64,000 nt of DNA from Amia ocellicauda (GCF_036373705.1 NC_089852.1:1088501-1152500); one strand, 5' to 3'; counted from the first letter of the stretch, positions 1-13,509 are shown. The notes: generated from the sequence alone by a model not told the origin. Translations and numbers: made by a program.

Positions 1-187
1 TCAGCATGTCAGTGTGTTTGTGTGTCCGTGTCAGTGTGTCAGTCAGTGTGTCCATGCCTCACTGTGTCAGTGTGTCCGCTGTCCCACTATGTCAGTGTGT
101 CAGTATGTCCATGTCTCACTGTGTCAGTGTGTCCGTGTCCCACTGTTTCAGTGTGCCAGTGTGTCACCCCGTGTCTCCACACTGCAG
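1..187. repeat. GTGTCAGT/GTCC-rich simple repeat in a celsr3 intron
   Basis: This is imperfect tandem repetition of short GTGTCAGT, GTGTCC and CACTGTGTC words. It runs up to the splice acceptor CACTGCAG that ends at 187. It is the 3' part of the intron before the first visible celsr3 exon. Open frames across it are low-complexity artefacts. Confidence 0.7.
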
Positions 188-3100
188 GGTTGACCAGCAG
201 TGCCCGAGGGGGTGGTGGGGCAGCCCCACCTGCGGCCCCTGCCATTGCGACGCTGGGAAAGGGTTTGACCCCGACTGCAACAAGACCAGCGGGCATTGCC
301 AGTGCAAGGTGAGGGGCGGGATGGGCTCTGTGTAGATATGAGGGGACTCCTGCTCCTGGGTCAGATAAGAAATACATCAATACTGCTTAGGTCAAGGTTA
401 AGCTGTGGCTGTTTATGACTATGATCTTTATTATGAATGATCATGAAATATAAGAATATAATGTCATGCTGTGAAACCTCCCCCCCCCGCTGCCCTATAG
501 GAGTTCCACTACCGCCCGCGTGGCAGCGAGGCGTGCCTGCCGTGTGACTGCTACCCTACGGGGTCGTTCTCGCGTGCCTGCGGGCCCGACAGCGGCCAGT
601 GCCAGTGCCGGCCGGGCGTCATCGGGCGCCAATGCAACGCCTGCGACAACCCGTTCGCCGAGGTCACACAGAGCGGCTGCGAGGGTGAGAGGGCGTCAGC
701 CACGCGCCACCCGCGGCCAAAACACACTGTGACTGCCGACACGACACTGTTAATGCTAACACCACCACTGCTACTCCTGCCAGATCAGCTCCACTTACTG
801 TACTATTACTAATACTGCACAACCTAATGCTACTATATCACTATCAGTACTCCGTGTAAAGCCGCTGACTCTAGTGCTGCTGCTCCTCCTGTGTCTGCCG
901 CTGGTAACACCCGTATCTCACCACTCCCCTGTTGGCAGTGATCTACGACGGCTGCCCGCGGACACTGACGGCGGGGATCTGGTGGCCCCGCACCAAGTTC
1001 AACCTGCCAGCTGCCGTGCCCTGTCCTAAGGGATCCATGGGTGAGTCACATCACCCTGACATCACCCTGACCGCTGACATCACCTCTGTGTGTTTATCCG
1101 TATAACCCTGTGTGTTTGTCTGGATAACCCTGTGTGTGTGTTTATCTGTATGATAACTCTGTGTGTGTGTGCAGGAGCTGCTATCCGGCACTGTGATGTG
1201 GAGCGGGGCTGGCTGGAGCCCGACCTCTTCAACTGCACCTCCCCCCCGTTCGTGGAGCTCAACACTGCGGTGAGACAGATGGACAGACAGAGAGACAGGG
1301 ACAGACAGACAGATACAGTCAAAGCAGTGTGTGTTACTGACTGCATGTGTCTGTGTGTCACAGCTGGAGTCTCTGGAGAGGAACGAGACGGAGCTCAGCA
1401 CCATCGAGGCCAAGAAGCTCGCTCACCAGCTCCGCGACGTGGCCGAGGGCACCGCCCGCCTCTACGGCAATGACCTGCAGATCGCAGACCGCGTGCTGCA
1501 CCGGCTGCTCGGATTCGAGAGACGACAGAGCGGCTTCGGGCTGACGGCCACGCAGGACGCCCACTTCAACGAGGTGGGAGAGAGCGCGGGGGAGAAGGAG
1601 GGAGGGAGGGAGGGAGAGAGAGAGAGAAAGAGGGGGATGTATTAACCACTTTTCCCTCTTGCCTCTCTTCCCTCACTCGTTCTCTCAAACCTCCCCTCTC
1701 TCTCTCTCTCTCTCTCTCTTTTGCTCTCTCTCTTCCCTCAACTTTCTCACCCTCACTCCACTCTTCCCCTGCCCTACCTCTCTCTCTCTCTCTCTCTCTC
1801 TCCCCCCCTCCGTGGGCAGAACCTGGTGCGTGGCTGCAGTGCTCTGCTGGGGGCTGGAAGTGCGGGTCTGTGGCGATCACTGGGCGGGGCCGTGGGGGGC
1901 GTGGCCGGGCTGGTGGAGCAGCTGGAGGAGTACTCTCGAACCCTGGCCCACAACATGAAACTCACCTACCTCAATCCTGTGGCCATCGTCGCTCCCAACA
2001 TCGGTGAGAGAGGGAGGAGAGGAGGGAGGGAGGATTGAATAGGAGAGGAGAGAGGGAGAGGAGGGAAGGAGAGGAGAGAGTGGAGATGCAGGAACAGGTA
2101 TTCTAATAATAATAAAAGCAATAATAACATGAGTGTGTTTCAGTGATGAACCTGGACCGGTTGGATAACCACACGCACATGCGACGCCGCTTCCCTCGCT
2201 ACCACAGCAGTCTGTTCCGTGGGCAGCCGCTCTGGGACCCCCACACGCATGTGCTGCTGCCCCCCACCGCCCTGCTGCCCCCCCGACACACGGGTGAGTC
2301 TGGACAGACCCTTGGACACACGGGCGCTGACTGGCACTTATGATCACACGGTCTATGACTGGCACACATGGACAAACAGGCGCTGACTGGCACACTCGGA
2401 CACCCAGGAGCTGACTGGCACACTCGGACACACAAGACATCACTGACACTTGCACACAGACGCACAGGCACTGACACTTTCTGGCACACACGGACAGACA
2501 CACAGACAGACATACACACTCAGACTGACACACTCAGGCAGACAGACAGACACTAACTAGCACTCACACACCCTGACAGCTACACACACAGACCAACAGT
2601 CACAGAGACGGACAGACAGAATGACTGACACTGACGCGTTCTCACTCACGTGCTCTCTTCCTATTTCCTGGGCCCAGTTCCTCCCACAGTTGTTCCCGCC
2701 CCCGCCGGAGGTCTGGCCAATGAGACGGCGGAGGTGTCAGTGCCCAGACGCCCTGTGTCGCCACCCGAGCAGCCAATCACCGTCGTCATTCTGCTGATCT
2801 ACCGCAGCCTGGGGGCAGCACTACCCGGCAAATACCACACTGACCGCCGTGGAATCAGGTCTGACCACTGACCACCAGTACAACTGTCTGACTGACTGAC
2901 ACACTGAATGACTGACTGACACACACCGACTGACTGTCTCTCCCAATAATCTTTAACTCTGTCTCCCCCCGCCTCTCCGCAGACTCCCTAAACACCCTGT
3001 GATGAACTCCCCAGTGGTCAGTGTGTCGGTGTTTGCCGGTCAGTCGGACGTGCCAGCTGCGCTGGACACGCCCCTCCTGCTGGACTTCAGGCTCCTGCAG

Positions 3101-5748
3101 ACGGCCAACCGCAGCAAACCACTCTGTGTGCAATGGAACCACAGCAGCCCGTGAGTGTGTGTGTGTGAGTAAGTGTGTGTGGTTGTGTAGCAGTGTCTGT
3201 CTGTGTGTACATCTCTGCATGGTGCAGAGTGCAGGGTGCTGTGTAGTTGTGTCTCTCTCTGCAGGGTGGAGGCGGGGGGGTGCTGTGTATGTTGTGTAGC
3301 TGTGTAGTTGTCTCTCTGCAGGGTGGAGGCGGGGGGGTGCTGTGTAGTTGTGTAGCTGTGTAGTTGTCTCTCTGCAGGGTGGAGGCGGGGGGGTGCTGGA
3401 CCGTGCGCGACTGCAGTGTGTTGTACAGGAACACAACACACGTGCGCTGCCAGTGCAGCCGGCTGGGCACCTTCGGGGTCCTGATGGACAGCTCCCAGAG
3501 AGAGGTGAGACTGCCCCTCCAGCCCTCTCCATCCCTCCCTCCCTCCATCCCTCTATCTCCATCTTTCAGTTCAGATGAGCTTGATTACCTATTCTCTTCA
3601 AAGCATTTACAATACAGAAGTGATTATAATAACAATGATGATGATAATCACTACCCCCCGAGCAGCAGCTGGAGGGGGATCTGGAGACGCTGGCCGTGGT
3701 GACGTACTCCTCCGTGTCCGTGTCACTGCTGGCGCTGCTGCTGACCGTGTGTGTGCTGTCCTGCCTGCGCGGCCTCAAGTCCAACACGCGCAGCATCCAC
3801 TGCAACATGGCTGCCGCCATCTTCCTGTCCGAACTCGTCTTCCTGCTGGGCATCAACCAGACCGAGCAGCAGGTGACTGAGGCTGTGGGGGTGTGTGTCT
3901 GACCGGGGCGGTGTGTGTGTGTGTGTGTGTGTGTGTTGGGGGGGGGGGGGTTGGCTGCGTGTGTCTGTCTGCCTCCCACCACCTCCCTGGGCTCCTGTGC
4001 ACGATGCCCGAGTGTTGCTCTGTGTAACGCTCTCTCTCATCCCCCTCCCTCAGTTCCTGTGCACGGTCATCGCCATCCTGCTGCACTATTTCTTCATGGC
4101 CACGTTCGCCTGGCTGTTTGTCGAGGGGCTGCACATCTACCGCATGCAGACGGAGGCGCGCAACATCAACTACGGCGCCATGCGCTTCTACTACGCTATC
4201 GGCTGGGGTGTGCCGGCCATCATCACCGGTACTGACCGCTCTCCTGCGCCTAACACCGCCGATATAGGACACACAAGACACACCACACTGTCAACACACC
4301 ACACACTCACCTGAAACACAAAACTCAACGCTGTCAACATACAACATACAAAATACAACAAACAACACACATTTCCAATCCCAACTCACACCCTCTCAAT
4401 TCAAAAGGTGCTTTAGTGGCGTGACCAGATACAGATGACAAGATACTCACTCTCTCTCTCTCTCTCGCTCAGGGCTGGCGGTGGGGCTGGACCCAGAGGG
4501 TTATGGGAACCCGGATTTCTGTTGGATATCCGTCCATGACAAGCTCATCTGGAGCTTCGCCGGACCCATCGGCATTGTCATCGTGGTACAGCCTCCTGTC
4601 CCCCTGTCTCTGTATCTGTCCCACTGCGCGTCTGTCCCCTGTCTGGGAGCCTGTCCCACTGTCTGTCTCTCTGTGTGTCCGACTGTCTGTCTGTCTGTCT
4701 GTCTGTCAGTATCTGTTTGTCTCTGTCCCATAGTGTCTCACTGTCTTTCTGAACAGTGTGTCAGTGAATTAGTGTGTACAGTATCAGTGTATCAGTCTGT
4801 AAGTGTATACAATGTGTCAGTGTGCTTAGTGTAGCAGTCTGTGCGTACAGTGTGTTGGTGTTCCCGGTGTATCAGTGTGTGAGTGTATACAATGTGTCGG
4901 TGAGCTCAGTGTGTCAGTGTGTACAGTGTCAGTGTGCTCAGTGCTGCCCCCTGGTGTTTTTCAGATGAACGGCGGGATGTTCCTGATCGTGGCCCGGATG
5001 TCCTGCAACCCCACACAGAAAGAGACAAAGAAACAGTCCGTGGTGTGAGTACCAGCCTGGCAGCACTGGGAATACTGGGACACGGAGGCAGTGAGGGGTA
5101 CTGGGTAATGGTGAGAGAGAGAGAGAGAGAGAGAGGGGGCAGTGAGAGGAAAATAGGACAGGGGTAGAGCGAGAGAGGGAGGGGAAGAGAGAAGAGGATA
5201 GTGAGGGATTCAAGATTAGAGGTAAGAGGGAGAGTCAGATGAAAAATAAGGGATGGAAGGAGGGAGCAGTGGGTGTAAAGCAAGTGATGGAGAGGGACCA
5301 ATGAAGCAAGGAACTAAAAAATGAGCAAAACGGAGGGATGAAGGGATGAATTGAAGGAGGAGAGGTGCTTCACTGTCATTTGCTCTCCTCCTGTTTTCTC
5401 TTATTTTTCTCTGTAAATGTTCTATTTCTCTTTCCATCGCTCTCTTCCTTCCATTTATCTCCCCCACCCTCTCTCTCTCTCTTTCTGCAGTACCACTGTG
5501 CGCAATGCCTTTATCTTGCTGCTGCTGGCCAGCTCCACCTGGCTGTTTGGCCTGATGGCCGTCAACAACAGTGTCCTCGCCTTCCACTACCTCTACACTG
5601 TGCTGTGCTGTCTGCAGGTACTGTCTGACTGACTGTGTTAACAGTGTGTGTGTGACAGGGACTGTGCAGTGTGTGTGTGTGTGTGTGTGTTGTGGTGACA
5701 GGCTGTGCAGTGTGTGGTAACAGTGTGTGTGTATGTTGTGGTGATGGG

Positions 5749-5781
<33 letters not shown>

Positions 5782-6344
5782 TGTGGTGACAGGCTGTGCA
5801 GTGTGTGTACGTTTGTGTGTGTGTGTTGTGGTGACAGGCTGTGCGGTGTGTTAACAGTGTGTTGTGGTGACAGGGCCTGGCCGTGCTCCTGGTGTTCTGT
5901 CTCCTGAGTGCCGAGGTGCGTGAGGCCTGGCGGCTGGCCTGTCTGGGCAAGAAGAGCCCGGCCGAGGAGACCACGCGCCCCCCGCCCATCTCCGTAAGAC
6001 AGACCAGCGCGACCGCATTGTCAATACCTCCATTATCAATACCCTGATTACTAATACCCCCCAATACCCCCTCTGTAATACAGCTCAACAATACCCTGAT
6101 CATCCATAACTCAATAATCGATCACCTGATGATTAATAACATCATTATCAATTATCTTAAAAGCAGTCCCCTCATAATGAAACTCTCCCTCTCTGTCTCT
6201 CTGTCTCTCTTCCTCCCTCTGTCTGTCTGTGTCCAGGGTCCGAACCCCTACAACAACACGTCCCTGCTGGAGGAGAGCGGGCTGCACCGCATCACTCTGG
6301 GCACCTCCACCGTCTCCTCTGTCAGCAGCGTCCGGTCAGTGCAC

Positions 6345-6442
<98 letters not shown>

Positions 6443-9400
6443 CTAGAGGAGGCTTATTTTAAGGGCTGACACTGACACACAGCTGTGCTGATCTCTGCCT
6501 CCCTAGCTGCCCGCCCACCTGGTCTGAACAGTCTGCTTCAGGTGTCTCGGTCAATTAACCCATTAACCAATTAGCCCGCCTGCTTCTCGTTGAGACATTC
6601 AGTACAGTAACAGGACAGCGTGTCTTCAGTGTGTGTGGCTGAGGAGGGGGTGGCTTCCCACTGACTTCATACTAAATATTATGTCCAACCCTGCCCCCCA
6701 AGGGAGAACCTGCTGGCGCGACAGGGCTGCGCTCTGGAGCACAACCTGCTGACTCACACTGGCGCCACTGACCTGGACGTGGCAATGTTCCACCGCGATG
6801 GGGGTGAGGGGGCCTGGGCACCGACCGGGTTGATACACTGGGCACTATACTGGCACACTGGGCTGACACACTGGGCACTATACTTACACACTGTGCTGAT
6901 ACACTGGGCACTATACTGACACACTGGGTTGATACACTGGGCACTATACTGACACACTGGGTTGATACACTGGGCACTATACTGACACACTGGGTTGATA
7001 CACTGTGCACTATACTTACACACTGGGTTGATACACTGGGCAATATACTTACACACTGGGTTGATACACTGGGCACTATACTGACACACTGGGTTGATAC
7101 ACTGGGCACTATACTGACACACTGGGCACTATACTGACACACTGGGTTGATACACTGGGCACTATACTTACACACTGGGTTGATACACACTGTGCTGATA
7201 CACTGGGCACTATACTTACACACTGGGTTGATACACTGGGCACTATACTTACACACTGGGTTGATACACTGGGCACTATACTGACACACTGGGTTGATAC
7301 ACTGGGCACTATACTGACACACTGGGCTGACACACTGGGCACTATACTTACACACTGTGCTGATACACTGGGCACTATACTGACACACTGGGTTGATGCA
7401 CTGTGCACTATACTTACACACTGGGTTGATACACTGGGCACTATACTGGCACACTGGGCACTATACTGACACACTGGGTTGATACACTGGGCACTATACT
7501 GACACACTGGGTTGATACACTGGGCACTATACTGACACACTGGGCACTATACTGACACTGGGCTGACACACTGGGCACTATACTGGCACACTGGGCACTA
7601 TACTGACACTGTAGTGACACACTGGGCACTATACTGACACACTGGGTTGATACACTGGGCACTATACTGACACTGGGTTGATATACTGGGCACTATACTG
7701 ACACTGTAGTGACACACTGGGCACTATACTGACACACTGGGTTGATACACTGGACACTATACTTACACACTGGGTTGATACACTGGGCACTATACTGACA
7801 CACTGGGCACTATACTGACACTGTAGTGACACACTGGGCACTATACTGACACACTGGGTTGATACACTGGGCACTATACTGACACACTGGGTTGATACAC
7901 TGGGCACTATACTGACACTGTAGTGACACACTGGGCACTATACTGGCACACTGGGCACTATACTGACACTGTAGTGACACACTGGGCACTATACTGACAC
8001 ACTGGGTTGATACACTGGGCACTATACTGACACACTGGGTTGATACACTGGGCACTATACTTACACACTGGGTTGATACACTGGGCACTATACTGACACA
8101 CTGGGCACTATACTGACACACTGTGCTGATACACTGGGCACTATACTTACACACTGGGTTGATACACTGGGCACTATACTGACACTGTGCTGACACACTG
8201 GGCACTATACTGACACTGCTGACACACTGGGCACTATACTGACACTGTGCTGACACTGGGCACTATACTGACACAATGGGCTGATACACTGGGCACTATA
8301 CTGGCACACTGGGTACTATACTTACACACTGGGTTGATACACTGGGCACTATACTGACACTGGGCTGACACACTGGGCACTATACTGGCACACTGGGCAC
8401 TATACTGACACTGTAATGACACACTGGGCACTATACTGACACACTGGGTTGATACACTGGGCACTATACTGACACACTGGGTTGATACACTGGGCACTAT
8501 ACTGACACTGGGCTGACACTGGGCACTATACTGACACACTGGGTTGATACACTGGGCACTATACTTACACACTGGGTTGATACACTGGGCACTATACTGA
8601 CACTGGGCACTATACTGACACACTGTGCTGATACACTGGGCACTATACTTACACACTGGGTTGATACACTGGGCACTATACTGACACTGTGCTGACACAC
8701 TGGGCACTATACTGACACACTGGGCTGATACACTGGGCACTATACTGGCACACTGGGCTGACACACTGGGCACTATACTGGCACACTGGGCTGACACACT
8801 GGGCACTATACTGGCACACTGGGCTGACACACTGGGCACTATACTGGCACACTGGGCACTATACTTACACACTGGGTTGATACACTGGGCACTATACTGA
8901 CACACTGGGTTGATACACTGGGCACTATACTTACACACTGGGTTGATACACTGGGCACTATACTGGCACACTGGGCACTATACTGACACTGCTGACACAC
9001 TGGGCACTATACTGACACACTGGGCACTATACTGACACACTGGGTTGATACACTGGGCACTATACTGACACTGGGCTGACACACTGGGCACTATACTGGC
9101 ACACTGGGCACTATACTGACACTGTGCTAACACACTGGGCACTATACTGACACACTGGGCACTATACTTACACACTGGGTTGATACACTGGGCACTATAC
9201 TTACACACTGGGTTGATACACTGGGCACTATACTGGCACACTGGGCACTATACTGGCACACTGGGCACTATACTGGCACACTGGGTTGATACACTGGGCA
9301 CTACTTACACACTGGGTTGATACACTGGGCACTATACTGACACTGGGCTGACACACTGGGCACTATACTGACACACTGGGCACTATACTTACACACTGGG

Positions 9401-12400
9401 TTGATACACTGTGCTGACACACTGGGCACTATACTGACACACTGGGCACTATACTGACACACTGGGCACTATACTGACATACTGGGCACTATACTGGCAC
9501 ACTGGGCTGACACACTGGGCACTATACTGACACACTGGGGACTATACTGGCACACTGGGTTGATACACTGGGCACTATACTTACACACTGGGTTGATACA
9601 CTGGGCACTATACTGACACACTGGCACTATACTTACACACTGGGTTGATACACTGGGCACTATACTGACACACTGGGCACTATACTGGCACACTGGGCAC
9701 TATACTGGCACACTGGGTTGATACACTGGGCACTACTTACACACTGGGTTGATACACTGGGCACTATACTGACACTGGGCTGACACACTGGGCACTATAC
9801 TGACACACTGGGCACTATACTTACACACTGGGTTGATACACTGTGCTGACACACTGGGCACTATACTGACACACTGGGCACTATACTGACATACTGGGCA
9901 CTATACTGGCACACTGGGCTGACACACTGGGCACTATACTGACACACTGGGGACTATACTGGCACACTGGGTTGATACACTGGGCACTATACTTACACAC
10001 TGGGTTGATACACTGGGCACTATACTGACACACTGGCACTATACTTACACACTGGGTTGATACACTGGGCACTATACTGACACACTGGCACTATACTTAC
10101 ACACTGGGTTGATACACTGGGCACTATACTGTACTGTGCTGACCTCCTGGACACTCCCTCTCCCCAGGTGAGGACTCGGACTCGGACTCGGACCTGTCTC
10201 TGGAGGAGGAGCGCAGTCTGTCCATCCCCTCCTCCGAGAGTGAGGACAACGTGCGTCTCCGCGGACGCATCCAGCGCCGCTTCAAGCGCAGCAATCACAG
10301 CGAGCGGCTGCTGACCGAGCCCGGCCACAGCGCGGCCAAAGGTACCGCCCCGCCCGGCCGGCTCTGCGCTTCCTTTCCATTGGACAGCTGCCGTAGCTCT
10401 GTGACTCAGTGGATCCCAACCCTGGTCCTGGGACCGCCTGTCCTGCTGGTTTTTTGTCTGAATGCACTGTCAATGAGTTAATTGAAACCTTAATTGAACT
10501 TAATAATTTCCTTTATTTCACTTACATAAAGTGGGAGAGTGCTAGTGCTTTATATACTTTAATGTTTAACCTGACATCTCCAATGGTTTTAAACAATTCA
10601 TTGGCTCTGATTGGGCCATTTATTAGTTCAATTACGGACTTGAGATCTTGGTTGGAACACAATCCTGCAGGACACTGGGATCATTGGGAACCACTGCTTT
10701 AAATCTATGAATGAATTGACCCCACTATTTAGATACCCCTTCCTACTCAATTCCCACCCCCTTTCCATTGGTCTCTGAGATTCCATGTCCCATTGGTGGA
10801 AACCATTGTTACCCCTCCTACCCAGCTCACTGTCCTTCAATAACCACCCCCTCACTCTCTCTCACTTTCTCTCTCTCATTCTAGGAAACACTGAATAATA
10901 ATCAGAATTCAGTCCCCTTTTAATCGTTAGAAAGTTTTTAATAAGTGTCTTTACTAATGAGCCTGATGTGTGTTCTTGCCCTTGTCTGTTATTGGGTCTG
11001 TCTTTCTCCCTTTTCCCCGTGTCCCCTGTATTTGTGCGTCTGCGTGTGTCTGTGTGTTTTCATCCATTTTTTTTTTGTGTGTTTTGTGTTTTCCTGGTAT
11101 TGTTGCTTTGTGGTTGTGTTTCCCTCTGTATTCCTGTGTGTCCTGTGTCCCTCTCTGTCCCCCTGTGTGTGTCCTGTATCCCTCTGTGTGTGTGTTGCTG
11201 TGTGTCCTGTGTCTCTGCGTGTCTTGTGTCCCTGTGTCCCTCTCTGTCCCTGTGTGTGTCCCTGCGTGTCCTCAGACCTGGACGGTAATGACCTGCTGTC
11301 ATACTGGCCGGCGCTGGGGGAGTGTGAGGTCCATGCGCTGCAGAAGTGGGGCTCGGAGCGCCGCCTGGGGGCCGACCACAGCAAGGACGCTGCCAACAAC
11401 AACCAGCCCGAGCCGGCGCTGACCAGCGGAGACGAGCACAGCCTCACTCAGCCACACCGGCACCGCAAGGGTGAGAGAAGACTGAACCACTGACTGACAG
11501 ACTGACTGGCTGACTGACACACTGACTGACTGACACAGGACTTAATACCCCTGGCGCACACACACTGATGACTGTGTGTAATCACCATGTTCCTGTCTCC
11601 CTCCCTCCCGCTGTCTGTGCAGGGATCTTGAAGAACCGTCTGGGCTGCCCGCCGGCACTGCAGGGCCTGTCTGCCATGGGCCGTGTGCCGAGCGAGCTGT
11701 CCTGGTACCGCACCTCCACGCTGGGCCACCGCGCCGTGCCGGCCGCCTCCTACGGGCGCATGTACTCCGGCGCGGGCAGCCTGTCGCAGCCCACCAGTCG
11801 CTACTCCTCCCGGGAGCAGCTGGACTCCCTGTCCCGACGGCAGCTGTCCCGGGACGCGCTGGGCCGGCCGGGAGGTGGCGCAGGCGGTGTCAGCGGTGGG
11901 ATCGGGGGGATGGGCCTGGGGGGGTCCCTGTCCAGCCGCCATGGGTCTCGGGAAAACCTGGATCTGTTTCCCAAGCGGCGGGACGTCACTCGGGACAATC
12001 TGGAGTTAACCGCCGCTGCTGTCGCCGCCCCCCACCCGTACCTTTCATCCTCCCCCAGCTGGAGGGGCTCCCGGGAGAATCTGGACGAGACGCCGGGCGT
12101 GGGGGGCAGCTTTAGAGGCTCCCGGGACCGGCTGGACCGGGCGGACAGACTGGACTCCGTCCCCAGCCGCCATGCGTCCCGGGAGGACCTGGCGGGAGGG
12201 GGCGGGGGCTCTCGCTCACAGCTCAACACCCTCCCCCGCCGGCAGGGGTCCCGGGAGCAGCCGGGGGGGGCCGCGCTGTGGAGCAGCCGGTCTCGGGAGC
12301 GCCTGGATGGCGGGGGGGGCGGGCGGCAGCAGCCGTGCAGGGAGTGGCTCAACACGCTGCCCAGCCGCCCCGGCCCCCGCCTGGGCTACGGCAGCCCCTC

Positions 12401-13115
12401 GCCACCCCCCATCTCCGAGCCGCTGCCCCCCCACCCCCCCCGGTCCTCCTCATCCTCGGCCTCGCCACCCCCCCGGCCGCTCGCCGCCTCCGCCTCCCGG
12501 GACCAGCTGGAGCCGCTGTCTCGCCGAGGGAGGCTGGACTCGGCACCCCCCTGTAGGTACCCCAATAACAACGCCACCCCCGGCCCCCTTCTGGAGCCCT
12601 TGCCCGCCCCCCCCAGCCGCCCCCCCTCCACCGAGCAGCTGGACATCCTGTCCTCCATCCTGGCCTCCTTCAGCTCCTCGGTGCTGTCCTCCCACAGCCC
12701 CCCCCCTCTGCCCCCACCCGCCGCGGCCGCCGCCTCCCAGGGGCCCTCCCCCTCACCCCCCCACTCCGCCACCTCCCACAGCATCTCCGAGATCTCCCCC
12801 GACTCTGAGTAAGTGTCCCCCCAACACTCCTCCTCACCTCCTCTCTCCCTTCTTCCCATTTGCTCCCAGTTTTTACAGATGTCTGTCTCTGTGTCGGTCT
12901 CTCAGACTGTCTCTGTCCCTCTTGCTCTGTGTCCCTCTGTCTGTCTCTCTCTGTTCTTCTGTCTGTCTCTGGGTCTAGTTGTGTGTTTAATTCTCTCTTT
13001 GTCCGTCTGTCTCTGCCTGTCCATCTTCTGTCTCTCTCTGTCCAGGTCCAGCTCCATCAAACTCTCTCTCTCTCTCTCCCTGGCCAGAGTCCACAGAAGT
13101 GAAGGGCAGTCTTGA
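188..13115 (+). CDS. celsr3: celsr3, cadherin EGF LAG seven-pass G-type receptor 3 (3' part, 22 exons)
   Basis: Atypical cadherin and adhesion GPCR at the plasma membrane, a Flamingo family member acting in planar polarity and axon guidance. Exons: 188-308, 501-684, 939-1040, 1175-1269, 1364-1573, 1820-2003, 2144-2293, 2678-2858, 2983-3150, 3378-3504, 3666-3872, 4054-4228, 4473-4585, 4965-5044, 5491-5617, 5874-5993, 6237-6334, 6703-6803, 10168-10341, 11276-11470, 11623-12808, 13088-13115. Phases agree throughout and give 1374 residues here; the cadherin and EGF part lies upstream of the window. Domains in order: laminin-type EGF (residues 1-101), hormone-receptor motif (102-167), GAIN region with GPS (to 507), seven membrane helices (508-765), long cytoplasmic tail. 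The paralogue is set by the tail: [50 protein letters not shown] and the final SEGQS match CELSR3 (human ends SEGHS). The acceptor at 3663-3666 is a tandem CAGCAG, so one Gln is uncertain. The 1.2-kb tail exon is very GC-rich. Confidence 0.95.
3237..3400 (+). repeat. Triplicated splice-acceptor cassette before a celsr3 exon
   Basis: The string CTCTCTGCAGGGTGGAGGCG, followed by a G run and TGCTG, occurs at about 3253, 3316 and 3368. The spacer contains TGTGTAGTTGTGTAGCTGTG. Only the third copy continues into coding sequence that fits the GPS region and the incoming phase (exon start 3378). The first two copies reproduce the pyrimidine tract, the AG and about 20 exon bases. Confidence 0.85.
4394..4440 (+). 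mobile_element. LINE 3'-tail fragment in a celsr3 intron
   Basis: The words CAATTCAAAAGGTGCTTTAG and TGGCGTGAC resemble the 3' end of the LINE at 32253, which reads ATTCAAAGGTGCTTTATTGGCATGA. This would be an extremely 5'-truncated copy. It is short, so the call is tentative. Confidence 0.45.
6346..6437 (+). repeat. (GA)n microsatellite
   Basis: About 90 bases of nearly perfect GA dinucleotide, starting 12 bases after the donor of the celsr3 exon that ends at 6334. Confidence 0.95.
6826..10130. repeat. 3.3-kb minisatellite filling a celsr3 intron
   Basis: This is a tandem array built from two modules: GGGCACTATACTGACACACT and GGGTTGATACACT. Together they form a unit of about 33 bases. Variants include ACTTACACACT, GGCACACT, CACTGTAGTGACACA and GGGCTGACACACT. 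It occupies nearly all of the intron between exons 6703-6803 and 10168-10341. Long minus-strand open frames made of repeated Cys-Gln-Tyr-Ser-Ala-Gln-Cys are by-products of the repeat and are not genes. Confidence 0.95.
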
Positions 13116-13466
13116 TGACACCACTCGTGTCCCACATTGCCGTGTGTCTGTGGCTCCCGCGCTGTCCGTCCCCCCCCCAGCCCTACACAGGACAGGAGCG
13201 GCCTGACCGAGCCGCCTCCCCCCCGAGGCATCATGAAGCAGGAGGACTCAACCCTGCTGGGGGGCTGTGGAGCCAGGTGGGGGCGCTGTGTGGCATCAGC
13301 CAGAGGAAGTGGAAGAGAAGGAGGAGGAGCAGGACCAAACGCAGACACGGAGGGAGACGGAGGGAGAGAAGGAGGGAGGGAGGGAGAGAGAGGAGGGCTG
13401 GGGTCATGGATCAGCCCTCCCCACCCACCTACCACCCACTGATCGCCAATCAGAGACCTGAGAACA

Positions 13467-13509
<43 letters not shown>

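Noticed and set aside
6672-10072. Long minus-strand open frames rich in [14 protein letters not shown]
   Set aside because: They are translations of the celsr3 intron minisatellite in different phases. There is no splice-independent start context or family similarity.
12781-12812. TAA at 12809-12811 as the celsr3 stop
   Set aside because: The donor GTAAGT and the 28-base final exon reproduce the conserved CELSR3 C-terminus, so this is probably the intron-retention end only.
11801-12978. Long alternative-frame ORFs across the celsr3 tail exon
   Set aside because: GC-rich shadow frames. Only one frame matches CELSR3 and fits the exon phases on both sides.
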